Shown here: one piece after another, positions 17,489 to 26,732 of the stretch
How positions within the stretch are numbered: position 1 is the first letter of the stretch
How the letters are laid out: every line of letters begins with the position of its first letter
NCBI RefSeq assembly: GCF_051860665.1
Contig: NZ_JBHYDM010000004.1
Location: 62,001-126,000, forward strand
Reading direction: 5' to 3'
Length of the DNA stretch: 64,000 nt
Origin: Falsiroseomonas sp051860665
GTDB lineage: Bacteria; Pseudomonadota; Alphaproteobacteria; Acetobacterales; Acetobacteraceae
Notes under the pieces: generated by a model
Told to the model about the DNA's origin: nothing
Databases searched by the model: none
Seen by the model: only the letters and a program-made list of their open reading frames with translations
Program-made: the position numbers and the translations under genes

Positions 17489-18249
17489 GCGGTGTCCTCC
17501 TCGGATAGGGGATGGTGGCCGATGGCGTCCAGGAATCGCGCGCGGCCGAGCCTGGCATGCGCCTCCGCCAGGTCGCGCGCACGCAGTCCATCGCCGGCAA
17601 GGATCGCCTCCATCAGCGCACGATGCTCGCGATTGGCCTTCTCCATATGGCCGGGGCTTTCGAACGAGCGGCGGCGCAGCAGCATCAGCTTGCGGGTGAG
17701 CTGACCGTAGAGCGTCTCCGCCTCCCGGTTCCGGCCGCAGGCGAGGATGCAGGCGTGGAAATCGGAGTTGATCTGGAAGAAGCCGTCGCGGTCGCCGCGC
17801 ATGATCGCGTTCTCCATCCCCTCCACCATCGCACGCAGCGCCGCGGCCTGCGCGGGCGTCACCGCCTCCGCCGCACGGCGGGCGGCGAGGCCGAAGAGCA
17901 CCGCGTTGATCTCGTAGATCTCCATCGCCTCGTCGAGGCCGAGGCTGCGCACGAAGGCGCCGCGATTCATGATGACGGTGACGAGACCCGTCTTTTCCAG
18001 CGCCCGCGCCGCCTCCCGCACCGGGCCGCGGCTGACGCCGAGGCTGCGCGCCAGCGTCACCTCGTTCAACCGTTCGCCGGGACGCAGCGTGCCGTCCAGG
18101 ATCAGCGCCTCGATCCGCCGCGCCACATCGATCCCGAGCGCCTGCGGCTGCCTCGCGCGACGTGGTGGCGGCGCGTGCAGCGCAGCATCACGCGACTGCG
18201 TCTTCGGCCTGCTTGGGATCGGGCGCGCGGGGGCATCAACCATGGCCAT
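17485..18249 (-). CDS. GntR family transcriptional regulator (FadR/FCD subfamily)
   Basis: A regulator of about 254 residues. A winged helix-turn-helix occupies roughly residues 40-105 (EALILDGTLRPGERLNEVTLA, shown in part, and SRGPVREAARAL). An all-helical FCD ligand domain follows, with the metal/ligand histidines in NSDFHACIL and ANREHRALMEAI. The start is placed at the ATG next to a TGT-TT-ACA palindrome; an ATG two codons later is equally possible, and neither has a clear ribosome site. It leads the minus-strand operon, overlaps the enolase-family gene by ATGA, and diverges from the CoA-transferase operon. It probably controls both and responds to a carboxylate. Confidence 0.85.
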   Translation of the reverse strand: MAMVDAPARPIPSRPKTQSRDAALHAPPPRRARQPQALGIDVARRIEALILDGTLRPGERLNEVTLARSLGVSRGPVREAARALEKTGLVTVIMNRGAFVRSLGLDEAMEIYEINAVLFGLAARRAAEAVTPAQAAALRAMVEGMENAIMRGDRDGFFQINSDFHACILACGRNREAETLYGQLTRKLMLLRRRSFESPGHMEKANREHRALMEAILAGDGLRARDLAEAHARLGRARFLDAIGHHPLSEEDTA

Positions 18250-18250
18250 A

Positions 18251-18264
18251 AACTGTTTACAGTT
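18251..18264. promoter_or_regulatory. Palindromic operator candidate for the GntR regulator
   Basis: AACTGT-TT-ACAGTT is a six-base perfect inverted repeat around TT. It contains the TGT..ACA core often bound by FCD-type GntR proteins. It abuts the regulator start codon inside the 125-base divergent region 18250-18374, where binding would block the regulator's own operon. No other clear element was seen in that gap. Confidence 0.5.
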
Positions 18265-18374
18265 GCGCCGGGGCCTGACAAGTTGGTCGCAGCGAAAAAG
18301 AACGGGCTTGGGAGGATGTCGATGGCGACCATCGCAGGGCAATGCGGTGCGCAATCCGCAAGGCTGCCCCGCCC

Positions 18375-19553
18375 ATGACGGGCCTGCCGCTTTCCGGCCT
18401 CCGCGTTCTCGACCTGACGGTGGCACGGGCCGGCCCCACCTGCGTGCGGCACCTGGCGGATTGGGGCGCCGAGGTCATCCGCATCGCGCCGCCCGGTGCC
18501 GAAGGTGCGGACATTGCCGGCGACCAGGATGGCTTCGACTACCAGAACCTGCACCGCAACAAGCGCGCCATGCAGATCGACCTGAAGACGGATGCAGGCA
18601 AGGCGATCTTCTTCGAACTGGCGAAGACCGCCGATGTGGTCATCGAGAATATGCGCGCCGCCGTGAAATTCCGCCTCGGCGTCGACTATGCCAGCGTCAG
18701 CGCCATCAATCCGCGCATCGTCTATGGCTCCATCAGCGGCTTCGGCCAGGACGGGCCCTATGGCCATCGCGCCGGCGTCGACCAGATCGCGCAAGGCATG
18801 GGCGGGCTGATGAGCATCACCGGCATTCCCGGTGCCGGGCTGGTGCGCGTCGGCATCCCGATCGCGGATCTCACCGCCGGCAATCTGCTGGCGCTGGCGG
18901 TGATGATGGCGCTGTTCGACCGCACCCGCACGGGGCATGGCCGCTGGGTGCATACCAGCCTGCTGGAAGTCATGGTCTTCATGCTGGACTTCCAGGCCAG
19001 CCGCTGGCTTTTGGCCGGAGAGGTGGCGGGACAGGCGGGCAACGACCATCCGACCTCCATCCCCACCGGCGTCTATCCCACCGCGGATAGGCCCATCGCG
19101 CTGGCCGCATCCTCCCCGCGCATGTGGGAACGCTTCTGCGATGCGCTCGAGAAGCCGGAATGGAAGACGCGGCGGGGCTGGAATACGCGCGACGGACGGT
19201 CGGACGACCGCGCCGCGATCAATGCCGCGATCAGCGAGGTGACGCGGACGAAGCCCAGCCTGCACTGGATCGAGGTGCTGGACCCCGCTGGCATTCCCTG
19301 CGGCCCGATCAATACCATCGACCAGACCTTTGCCGATCCGCAGGTGCAGCACCTGCAGATGGCGAAGCCCATCTCCCATCCGCGACTGGGGGACCAAAAA
19401 CTGGTGCGCAACCCGATCAACATGAGCGACCTCGCCTGGGACATCCGCACGCCCACGCCCGATGCCGGGCAGCACACGGATGCGATCCTGGCGGAGCTGG
19501 GTCATTCGGCGGATGAGATCGCCCGGCTGCGCGCTGCGCGCGTCATCTCCTAG
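18375..19553 (+). CDS. CaiB/BaiF type III CoA-transferase
   Basis: A 392-residue enzyme moving CoA between carboxylic acids. It shows the family opening LSGLRVLDLT, the RNKRAMQIDLKT motif near residue 65 and the candidate catalytic aspartate at residue 165 (IPIADLTAGN). The C-terminal half has the GVYPTADRPIALAAS stretch. The ATG chosen opens directly into the family N-terminus; a GTG 11 codons upstream is possible but adds nothing conserved. It is first in the plus-strand operon and is followed by an enoyl-CoA hydratase 11 bases later. Together they suggest CoA activation and hydration of an imported acid. Confidence 0.9.
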   Translation: MTGLPLSGLRVLDLTVARAGPTCVRHLADWGAEVIRIAPPGAEGADIAGDQDGFDYQNLHRNKRAMQIDLKTDAGKAIFFELAKTADVVIENMRAAVKFRLGVDYASVSAINPRIVYGSISGFGQDGPYGHRAGVDQIAQGMGGLMSITGIPGAGLVRVGIPIADLTAGNLLALAVMMALFDRTRTGHGRWVHTSLLEVMVFMLDFQASRWLLAGEVAGQAGNDHPTSIPTGVYPTADRPIALAASSPRMWERFCDALEKPEWKTRRGWNTRDGRSDDRAAINAAISEVTRTKPSLHWIEVLDPAGIPCGPINTIDQTFADPQVQHLQMAKPISHPRLGDQKLVRNPINMSDLAWDIRTPTPDAGQHTDAILAELGHSADEIARLRAARVIS

Positions 19554-19564
19554 GAGCAGCACCG

Positions 19565-20374
19565 ATGGACGGCATGCAGATCAACCTTCCCACGCCCAAG
19601 ATCCTGGCGAGGATCGAGGACGGGATCGGTTGGCTCACCTTCAACCAGCCGGAGAAGCGCAACGCCATCTCGCAGGAGATGTGGCAGGCGGTGGCGGAAG
19701 CGGCGCAGCGCTTCGCCGAGGATCCGGCTGTGCGCGTCGTCGTCATGCATGGCGCGGGCGGCAAGGCCTTCGCCTCCGGCGCCGATATCAGCCAGTTCGA
19801 GCAGCTGCGCGACAGCGCGGAGGCGGAGGCCAAGTATTCCGCCGTCTCCGCCGCCGCGCGGCAGCGGCTGGAGCAGCTGGGCAAGCCGCTGATCGCGATG
19901 ATCAACGGCTTCTGCATCGGCGGCGGCTGCGCCACCGCCATGGTGGCCGATATCCGCATCACCGCCACTGATGGCCGCTTCGGCATCCCCGCCGCCAAGC
20001 TCGGCGTCGCCTATGCCTGGCACAGCCTGCGCCGACTGGTGGCGCTGGTCGGCCCGGCCATGGCGAAGGAGATCATGTTCACCGGCCGCTTCCTGGATGC
20101 GGAGGAGGCGCTGCGCGTCGGGCTGGTGAACCGCGTGGTGCCGGTGGAGCAGCTGGAGGCCACGGTGCGGGAGATGGCGGCGACCATCGCGCGCAATGCG
20201 CCGCTGTCCATCCGCGCCTCGAAGGAGGGAATCGACCAGATCGCGGGCGAGCCCGCCAAGATCGACCAGGCGCGCTTCGATGCGCTGTACCGCGCCTGCT
20301 TCGACAGTGCCGACTATGCCGAAGGCCGTGCCGCCTTCATGGCGAAGCGACCCCCGATATTCCGTGGAGGCTGA
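19565..20374 (+). CDS. Enoyl-CoA hydratase/isomerase family protein
   Basis: A 269-residue crotonase-fold enzyme. The oxyanion-hole segments are visible: FASGADISQFEQL near residue 75 and INGFCIGGGCATAMVADIRI near residue 115. The PAAKLGVAYAWHSL region near residue 145 covers where the catalytic glutamates of true hydratases sit, and the expected Glu is not obvious there. An isomerase, hydrolase or lyase activity on a CoA ester is therefore possible. It lies in the operon with the CoA-transferase and upstream of an ABC importer. Confidence 0.87.
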   Translation: MDGMQINLPTPKILARIEDGIGWLTFNQPEKRNAISQEMWQAVAEAAQRFAEDPAVRVVVMHGAGGKAFASGADISQFEQLRDSAEAEAKYSAVSAAARQRLEQLGKPLIAMINGFCIGGGCATAMVADIRITATDGRFGIPAAKLGVAYAWHSLRRLVALVGPAMAKEIMFTGRFLDAEEALRVGLVNRVVPVEQLEATVREMAATIARNAPLSIRASKEGIDQIAGEPAKIDQARFDALYRACFDSADYAEGRAAFMAKRPPIFRGG

Positions 20375-20380
20375 CTGACA

Positions 20381-20399
20381 CGGCACGGACCGCGTGCCG
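20381..20399 (+). terminator. Small stem-loop between the hydratase and binding-protein genes
   Basis: Arms CGGCACG (20381-20387) and CGTGCCG (20393-20399) pair perfectly around five bases. No T-run follows, and a strong GGGAGGAAAC ribosome site for the next gene lies just after it. It may trim or stabilise the operon mRNA so that the binding protein is made in excess. Confidence 0.35.
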
Positions 20400-20419
20400 C
20401 ACCCAGGGAGGAAACAAGA

Positions 20420-21478
20420 ATGAGCTGCTTCAACAGGCGCCAGATCCTATCCCTCACCACCGGCATCGCGCTGGGCGGCGGCGCTGTCTTCCGCGCCGCG
20501 GCGCAGGACCTGCCCGCGCATGAGCGCCAGCTCTACGAGGCGGCGCGGCGCGAAGGAGAGATCACCTGGTATTCCGGCCAGTACAATGCCGAAAGCTCCG
20601 AGGCGGTGGGCCGCGCCTTCAACGAACGCTATCCCGGCGTGCGCTGCAACGTGGTGCGCAGCACCTCCCAGGTGGCCTTCCAGCGGCTGTCGCAGGACAC
20701 GCGCGCGGGCGTCGCGCAATGCGATGTCTTCAGCTCCACCAATTCCGGCCACTTCACGCAGATGAAGCGGGAAGGCCGGCTGCTGCAGTTCAAGCCGGAG
20801 AATGCCGCGGGCCTGCTGCCGGCGATCCAGAGCGCGGACCCCGACAACTTCTTCCACACCAGCTTCCTCGGCCTGTTCCTGATGACGCACAATACGCGGC
20901 TGGTGAGAGAGGCCGACGCGCCGCGCAGTTGGCGCGATGCGCTGGATCCCAAGTGGAAGGACAAGCTGGCGGTCGGCCATCCCGGCTTCAGCGGCGCGAT
21001 CGGCGTCTGGGCCGTGCAGATGCGCAAGATGTACGGCTGGGACTATTTTCTCCGGCTGGAGCGCAACAACCCGCAAATCGGCCGGTCCAGCCAGGATCCG
21101 GTGACCACGCTGAATGCCGGGGAGCGTTCCGTGGGACTCTGCGTGCCCACCGGCACGACGCAGCTCGCCATCTCCCGCGGCAATCCGCTGAAGGTGATCT
21201 ACCCGACCGAGGGCGTGCTGGCGGCCATCTCGCCTTCCGGCATTCCGCGCAACGCGCCGCATCCCAATGCCGCGAAGCTGTTCATGGAATTCCAGGCCAG
21301 CCGCGCGATGTCCGAGACGGTGCGGCTCACCTTCAACGAGCCGTTGCGCGGCGACGTGCCGCCGCCCGAAGGCGGCCGCCCGCTGGCCGATATCACGCTG
21401 CTCGCGCCGAGCCTGGAGGAACAGGAGAAGGGCGTGCCCGAAGTGCGGGACGCCTGGCGCGACACTTTTGGCGTGTGA
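20420..21478 (+). CDS. ABC transporter substrate-binding protein (iron/organic-acid family 6-type), copy 1
   Basis: A 352-residue periplasmic receptor with a leader ending FRAAAQD. The core shows REGEITWYSGQY, EAVGRAFNERYPGV and CDVFSSTNSGHF near residues 40-110. The family of Fe(III)/spermidine/phosphonate-type receptors fits the two-domain permease and ATPase that follow. No diagnostic paired tyrosines for iron binding were obvious, and the preceding CoA-ester genes favour an organic acid as ligand. A second receptor roughly 60% identical by eye follows directly. Confidence 0.87.
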   Translation: MSCFNRRQILSLTTGIALGGGAVFRAAAQDLPAHERQLYEAARREGEITWYSGQYNAESSEAVGRAFNERYPGVRCNVVRSTSQVAFQRLSQDTRAGVAQCDVFSSTNSGHFTQMKREGRLLQFKPENAAGLLPAIQSADPDNFFHTSFLGLFLMTHNTRLVREADAPRSWRDALDPKWKDKLAVGHPGFSGAIGVWAVQMRKMYGWDYFLRLERNNPQIGRSSQDPVTTLNAGERSVGLCVPTGTTQLAISRGNPLKVIYPTEGVLAAISPSGIPRNAPHPNAAKLFMEFQASRAMSETVRLTFNEPLRGDVPPPEGGRPLADITLLAPSLEEQEKGVPEVRDAWRDTFGV

Positions 21479-21512
21479 CGGCCGCGCACCACGAATCCAG
21501 GGGAGTGGACAC

Positions 21513-22577
21513 ATGACGAATTGGACCCGGCGCGGCATGCTTGGCACCGGCACGGCGCTTGCGGCGGCCGCGATCATTCCGGCGCGGCACGCCGCCGCGC
21601 AGGACATGCCGGCGCATGAGCGGGAGCTGTATGCGGCGGCGCAGCGGGAGGGCGAGCTCACCTGGTACACCGGCCAGCTGCAGGCCGAACCCTCGGAGGC
21701 CGTGGGCCGCGCCTTCACCCAGCGCTATCCCGGCGTGCGCTGCAACGTGGTGCGCACCACGTCCCAGGTGGCCTTCCAGCGCCTGTCGCAGGATGCGCGG
21801 GCGCGCGTGGCGCAATGCGACGTCTTCAGCTCCACCGACTACAGCCACTTCACCTTCCTGAAGGGCGAGGGGCGGTTGATGGCCTACAAGCCGCAGAACG
21901 CGGCGGGCGTGGTGAAGGCGGCGCAGGATTCCGCCGATCCGGACGGGCATTTCCAGGTCACCTACCTCGCCCTCTACATGCTGGCGCGCCGCGCGGACCG
22001 GCTGAGCGAGGCGGAGGCGCCGAAAAGCTGGCGCGAGCTGACCGACCCGAAGTGGCGCGACAAGCTGGCGGTCGGCCATCCCGGCTTCAGCGGCGCCATC
22101 GGCAGCTGGGCCATCATGATGAAGGCCGCCTATGGCGAGCGCTACTTCCGCGAGCTGGAGCGCAACAAGCCGCAGATCGGCCGCTCCGCCGGCGACCCCG
22201 TCACCACGCTGAATGCCGGGGAACGGCTGGTGGGCGTCGGCATCCCGTCCGCCGCCACGCTGTTCAGCATCTCCCGCGGCAATCCGCTGGCGCTGATCTA
22301 CCCGACGGATGGCACGCTGCTGGTGCCGGCGCCGAGTGCGGCCATCGCCAATGCGCCGAAGCCGAATGCGGCCAGGCTGTTCATGGAATTCGCCACCGGC
22401 CCGGCCTATTCGCGCACCGTGCGCGAATTCGCCGCCGAATCCCTGCGGCCGGAAGTGCCGCCGCCGGAGGGCTCCCGCCCGCTGGACGAGATCCGGACCA
22501 TCACCCCGACGCCGCGCCAGGTCGAGACCGAGATGACCGCGGTGAAGGAGCTGTGGCGTGACATCTTCGGGGTCTGA
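21513..22577 (+). CDS. ABC transporter substrate-binding protein, copy 2 (tandem paralogue)
   Basis: A 354-residue receptor with a twin-arginine leader (TRRGMLGTGTALAAAA). It aligns along its whole length with the preceding gene: same EREL/REGE start, VGRAFTQRYPGVRCNVVR block, LAVGHPGFSGAIGSW and final LWRDIFGV. Differences cluster in the segments that would line the ligand cleft. The ATG follows GGGGAG. The pair therefore looks like a tandem duplication with diversified specificity serving a single permease, whose gene starts three bases after this stop. Confidence 0.87.
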   Translation: MTNWTRRGMLGTGTALAAAAIIPARHAAAQDMPAHERELYAAAQREGELTWYTGQLQAEPSEAVGRAFTQRYPGVRCNVVRTTSQVAFQRLSQDARARVAQCDVFSSTDYSHFTFLKGEGRLMAYKPQNAAGVVKAAQDSADPDGHFQVTYLALYMLARRADRLSEAEAPKSWRELTDPKWRDKLAVGHPGFSGAIGSWAIMMKAAYGERYFRELERNKPQIGRSAGDPVTTLNAGERLVGVGIPSAATLFSISRGNPLALIYPTDGTLLVPAPSAAIANAPKPNAARLFMEFATGPAYSRTVREFAAESLRPEVPPPEGSRPLDEIRTITPTPRQVETEMTAVKELWRDIFGV

Positions 22578-22580
22578 GCG

Positions 22581-24323
22581 ATGAGCGAGGCGCCCGCCCT
22601 TCCCCGTGCGGCGGCCGCGGCCGCGCAGCCGCGCCGCGCCGGCCGGCTCGCGCGGTTCGAGCCGGTGATGCTGCTCTGGATCCTGTTGATCGCGATCCTG
22701 CTGTTCCTCGTGGCCTTCCCGCTGGGCAAGCTGCTGGTGGTGAGCTTCGAGACGCGCGGCACCGGCGCCTTCACCCTGTCCAACTACCTGGCCGCCTATG
22801 GCCGCGCGCGCTACGTCGATGCGCTGGTGAATTCGCTGCGGCTCGGCCTCACCTCCGCCACCATCGCGGTGGTCATGGCGGTGCCGATGGCCTGGGCGGT
22901 GTCGCGCACCGACATGCCCTTCAAGGGGCTCACCTGGGCCGTGGTGCTCGGCGCCTTCATCCTGCCGCCCTATCTCAGCGCGGTGGGCTGGATCCTGCTG
23001 GCGGGGCCGAATTCCGGCTTCATCAACCTGGGCTGGCGCTGGCTGACCGGGGCGGATGGCGCGCTGGTCAATATCTACAGCTTCTCCGGCATGGCGCTGG
23101 TCATCGCGCTGAACGCCTTTCCGCTGGTCTTCATCTTCGTGAAGTCCGCGCTGGACCTCGTCTCATCCGAGATGGAGGACGCCGCGAATATCCTCGGCGC
23201 CGGCACCTGGACGGCGATGCGCAAGGTCTCGCTGCCGCTGGTCTGGCCGGCGATCATGGCGGGCTTCATCATCGTCTTTCTCGAAGCTATCGCGCTGTTC
23301 GGCACGCCGGCCATCATCGGCATCCCCGCGCGCATCAACGTGGTGACGACGCAGCTCTGGCAGTTCTTCGAATATCCGGTGCGGGTGGAGGTGGCCGCCG
23401 CCTATGCCATGCCCCTGCTGCTGATCACCGCCGGCATGATCGTGGTGCAGAAACTGATGCTGGCGCGCAAGGGCTATGTCTCGCAGACCGGCAAGGGCGG
23501 GGAGCGGCGGCCCATCAGGCTCGGCCCCTGGCGCTGGGTGGCCTTCGCCTGGTGCGCCATGGTCGGGCTGATGGCCGTCATCGCGCCGCTCTTCGTGCTG
23601 CTGCAGGCCAGCTTCGCCAAGGCCTGGGGGCGGGGCCTTGCCTGGGACAACCTGACGCTGGCCAATTATCGCCTGCTCATCTTCGAGCATGAGATGGCGA
23701 TGACCTCCATCTGGAACACCATCTGGTTCTCCGCCACGGCGGCGACCATCGCCGTGCTGCTCGCGCTGCTGATCGCCTATATCGTCAACCGCAAGCTGGT
23801 GCCCTTCGGGGAGGCGCTGGGCTTCCTGGCCATGGCGCCCTTCGTCATCCCCGGCATCGTCATGGCGATCGGCTTCTACGCCGCCTATGCCTCGCCGCCC
23901 TTCGCGCTCTACGGCACCGCGGCGATCATCATCCTGGCCTTCGCGGCGCGCTTCCTGCCCATTGCCTATGCCAATTCCTCCTCCGCCATCCGCGCCGTGC
24001 ATCCGGAGATGGAGGAGGCGGCGCGCATCCTGGGCAGCGGGCGGCTGCATGCGATCTGGATGATCACCGCGCCGCTGGTGCGCAAGTCGCTGCTGGGCGG
24101 CTGGCTCATCGTCTTCATCGTCGCCTCCCGCGAATTGTCGGCGGCGATCTTCCTGGTCGGTCCGCGCACGCGGACCATGTCCGTGCTGCTCTATGACCTC
24201 AGCGAGGCCGGCAATTTCGAGGTGCTGGCCGCCTTCGGCGGGCTGCTGCTGCTGGTGACCATGGTCTTCGTCGGCATCGGCATGAAGCTGGTCGGGCGTG
24301 ACTTCATGCTGCGGAGAAACTGA
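22581..24323 (+). CDS. ABC transporter permease, two fused transmembrane domains
   Basis: A 580-residue inner-membrane permease made of two halves, each with about six membrane segments, as in FbpB/AfuB-type transporters. Two EAA loops are visible: EMEDAANILGAGTWTAM then VSLPLVWPAI near residue 205, and EMEEAARILGSGRLHAI then APLVRK near residue 480. The fusion removes the need for a second permease gene. It begins three bases after the second receptor and is followed two bases later by the ATPase gene. Confidence 0.9.
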   Translation: MSEAPALPRAAAAAAQPRRAGRLARFEPVMLLWILLIAILLFLVAFPLGKLLVVSFETRGTGAFTLSNYLAAYGRARYVDALVNSLRLGLTSATIAVVMAVPMAWAVSRTDMPFKGLTWAVVLGAFILPPYLSAVGWILLAGPNSGFINLGWRWLTGADGALVNIYSFSGMALVIALNAFPLVFIFVKSALDLVSSEMEDAANILGAGTWTAMRKVSLPLVWPAIMAGFIIVFLEAIALFGTPAIIGIPARINVVTTQLWQFFEYPVRVEVAAAYAMPLLLITAGMIVVQKLMLARKGYVSQTGKGGERRPIRLGPWRWVAFAWCAMVGLMAVIAPLFVLLQASFAKAWGRGLAWDNLTLANYRLLIFEHEMAMTSIWNTIWFSATAATIAVLLALLIAYIVNRKLVPFGEALGFLAMAPFVIPGIVMAIGFYAAYASPPFALYGTAAIIILAFAARFLPIAYANSSSAIRAVHPEMEEAARILGSGRLHAIWMITAPLVRKSLLGGWLIVFIVASRELSAAIFLVGPRTRTMSVLLYDLSEAGNFEVLAAFGGLLLLVTMVFVGIGMKLVGRDFMLRRN

Positions 24324-24325
24324 GG

Positions 24326-25393
24326 ATGTCGCGTCTCCAGATCCAGGGGCTGACCAAGGCCTATGGCCCCATCCGCGTGGTGGATGCCATCGACCTGACG
24401 CTGCAGGAGGGGGAGTTCGTGTCGCTGCTCGGCCCTTCCGGCTGCGGCAAGACCACCACCCTGCGCATGATCGCCGGCTTCGTCGATCCGCATGCGGGCA
24501 GCATCTCGCTCGACGGCCAGGTGATCTCCGCCCCCGGCGCGGTGCTGCCGCCGGAAAAGCGCGGCATGTCCATGATCTTCCAGAGCTATGCCATCTGGCC
24601 GAACATGACGGTGGCCGAGAATGTCGGCTTCGGCTTGAAGCTGCGGAAGCTGCCGGCCGAGGAGATCCGCAAACGCGTGCAGGAGATCCTGGAGGTGGTT
24701 CAGATGGGCCATCTGGCCGCGCGCTACCCGGCGGAGCTTTCCGGCGGCCAGCAGCAGCGCGTGGCGCTGGCGCGGGCCATCGTGGTGAAGCCCGCGGTGC
24801 TGCTGCTGGACGAGCCGCTGTCGAATCTCGACGCCAATCTGCGCGAGGAGATGCGCTTCGAGATCCGCCGCCTGCACGACGAATTCCGCATCACCACGGT
24901 CTATGTGACCCACGACCAGTCGGAGGCGATGGCCACCTCCGACCGCATCGCGGTGATGAATGCCGGGCGGATCGAGCAGGTGGATGCGCCGCACATGCTC
25001 TACACCCGGCCGCGCACGCGCTTCGTCGCCGGCTTCATCGGCCGCACCAACCTGCTGCCGGCGCAGCTCCGCAACGGCGAGATCGGCTTCGGCGGCATCG
25101 CGATGCAGGCCGGCCAGGTGCCGGGGTCTGAGACGGCGACAGGGGGCGATATCCTGGTCTCCGTCCGGCCGCAGAGCATCGGCCTGCACCGCGCGCCGCC
25201 GGGCGGCAGCGGCCCGGTGCTGGAAGGCGTGGTGGCGCAGCGCACCTTCCTGGGCGAGACCTGGGACTATGTGGTGCGCGCCCAGGGCAGCGACCTGCGC
25301 CTGCGCGCCACCGCGCCGCCGCTGCAGATTCATGACGTGGGCGAGCGCGTCTGGATGCAGTTCGACCCGCAGCAGATGGCCATGGTGGTGTAG
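24326..25393 (+). CDS. ABC transporter ATP-binding protein (FbpC/PotA type)
   Basis: A 355-residue ATPase. It shows Walker A GPSGCGKTT near residue 38, a Q-loop in FQSYAIWPNMTV, signature LSGGQQQRVALARAI, Walker B VLLLDEPLSNLD and the switch histidine in VTHDQSEAM. The region after residue 245 is a TOBE-type C-terminal domain (ILVSVRPQSIGLH, QRTFLGETWDY). It completes the importer with the two receptors and fused permease upstream. Confidence 0.92.
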   Translation: MSRLQIQGLTKAYGPIRVVDAIDLTLQEGEFVSLLGPSGCGKTTTLRMIAGFVDPHAGSISLDGQVISAPGAVLPPEKRGMSMIFQSYAIWPNMTVAENVGFGLKLRKLPAEEIRKRVQEILEVVQMGHLAARYPAELSGGQQQRVALARAIVVKPAVLLLDEPLSNLDANLREEMRFEIRRLHDEFRITTVYVTHDQSEAMATSDRIAVMNAGRIEQVDAPHMLYTRPRTRFVAGFIGRTNLLPAQLRNGEIGFGGIAMQAGQVPGSETATGGDILVSVRPQSIGLHRAPPGGSGPVLEGVVAQRTFLGETWDYVVRAQGSDLRLRATAPPLQIHDVGERVWMQFDPQQMAMVV

Positions 25394-25425
25394 CGCGCCG
25401 CCGGCCCGTCGCTACACTGGCCGGC

Positions 25426-26613
25426 ATGCCGGCTTCCCGTTTCGTCGCTTCCATCGTCCTGGCGCAGGTGCTGGCGCAGATCGGCGCCTTCACCCTGCCG
25501 GCGCTGCTGCCCGGCTACCTCGCGCGCTGGCAGCTTTCCGCCACCGAGGCCGGCTGGCTGATCGGCGCCTTCTTCGCCGCCTATGTCGCCGCCGTGCCGG
25601 TGCTGGTGGCGCTGACGGACCGGCTGCCGGCGCGGCGCATCTACCTGCTCGGCACCGCCTGCACCGCGCTGTCCCATCTCGGCTTCGCGCTATGGGCGGA
25701 GGGTTTTTGGGTCGCGCTCGCACTGCGCGCCTTGGCGGGCATCGGCTGGGCCGGCTGCTACATGCCGGGGTTGAAGGCGCTGGCGGATCGGCTCGAAGGC
25801 GCGGCGCAGTCCCGTGCCGTGTCCTGGCATGCGGCGGGGGTCGGCATCGCCGGCGCGGCCTCCTTCCTCGTCGCCGGCACGCTGGAGGGGCTGGCGGGGC
25901 CGGAGGCCGCCTTCCTGTTCGGCGGCCTCGCCGCGCTGGCCGCCTTCGGCATCGGCGCCGCGGTGCTGCCGGATGCGCGGCCCACCCCCCGGCCGGGCGC
26001 GCTGCTGGATTTCCGGCCGGTGCTGCGCAACCGCGCCGCCATGGCCTGGATCGCGGGCTATACCGTGCATACCTGGGAACTGGCCGCGCTGCGGGCCTGG
26101 GCGGTGACCTTCCTGGCGCTGGTCATCGCGCAGCAGGGCGCGCCCGCCTGGCTGCCGGGGCCCAATGTTCTCTTCACCCTCGCGGGCCTGCTCGGCATCG
26201 CCGTCTCCATCCTGGGCAACGAGACCTCGCAGCGCTTCGGCCGTGGCCGCGTGGTGGCGGCGGCGATGGGTGCGGCGGCGCTGCTGGCGGTGCTCACCGG
26301 CCTGTCCGCCCTGGTCTCCGCACCGCTCGCCGTGGCCTGCGTGCTGGCCTGGAATGCGGCGATCTACCTCGACAGTTCGGCACTGACGGCCGGCACGGTG
26401 CAGGCGGCGGAGCCCGGCCTGCGCGGCGCGACCATGGGGCTGCACAGCATGTGCGGCTATGCCGGCGGCTTCCTCGGCCCGCTCGGCGTCGGCGTGGCGC
26501 TGGACTGGGCGGGGCCGGAGGCGCTGTCCGCCTGGGGCCTGGCCTTCGGCCATGTCGCGGTGGTGACGCTGCTGGGCCTGCTGGTCCTGCGCCGGCTTGG
26601 CCGCCCGGCCTGA
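25426..26613 (+). CDS. MFS transporter
   Basis: A 395-residue carrier with about twelve hydrophobic segments. The loop 2-3 region (LTDRLPARRIYLLG) matches the MFS 'DRxGRR' pattern loosely. A central polar loop lies near residues 183-200, and the final segment ends LLVLRRLGRPA. It starts 32 bases after the ABC ATPase and may be co-transcribed. The substrate is unknown; the family includes drug exporters and acid or nitrate carriers. Confidence 0.85.
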   Translation: MPASRFVASIVLAQVLAQIGAFTLPALLPGYLARWQLSATEAGWLIGAFFAAYVAAVPVLVALTDRLPARRIYLLGTACTALSHLGFALWAEGFWVALALRALAGIGWAGCYMPGLKALADRLEGAAQSRAVSWHAAGVGIAGAASFLVAGTLEGLAGPEAAFLFGGLAALAAFGIGAAVLPDARPTPRPGALLDFRPVLRNRAAMAWIAGYTVHTWELAALRAWAVTFLALVIAQQGAPAWLPGPNVLFTLAGLLGIAVSILGNETSQRFGRGRVVAAAMGAAALLAVLTGLSALVSAPLAVACVLAWNAAIYLDSSALTAGTVQAAEPGLRGATMGLHSMCGYAGGFLGPLGVGVALDWAGPEALSAWGLAFGHVAVVTLLGLLVLRRLGRPA

Positions 26614-26732
26614 GCCCCGCCGAATCCCCCCGGGATTGATGCGCCGCAAGGCGCCGGACGCGTCTGGCTGGCAGATTGGCGCCTCAGCCAGCGAGGATCG
26701 AGGGTGATGCTGACAGACGGGCGACCCGGCGC

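Noticed and set aside
20420..25393. Iron(III) uptake system
   Set aside because: The ABC family includes iron importers, but the operon starts with CoA-transferase and crotonase genes and the receptors show no clear iron-binding tyrosine pair.
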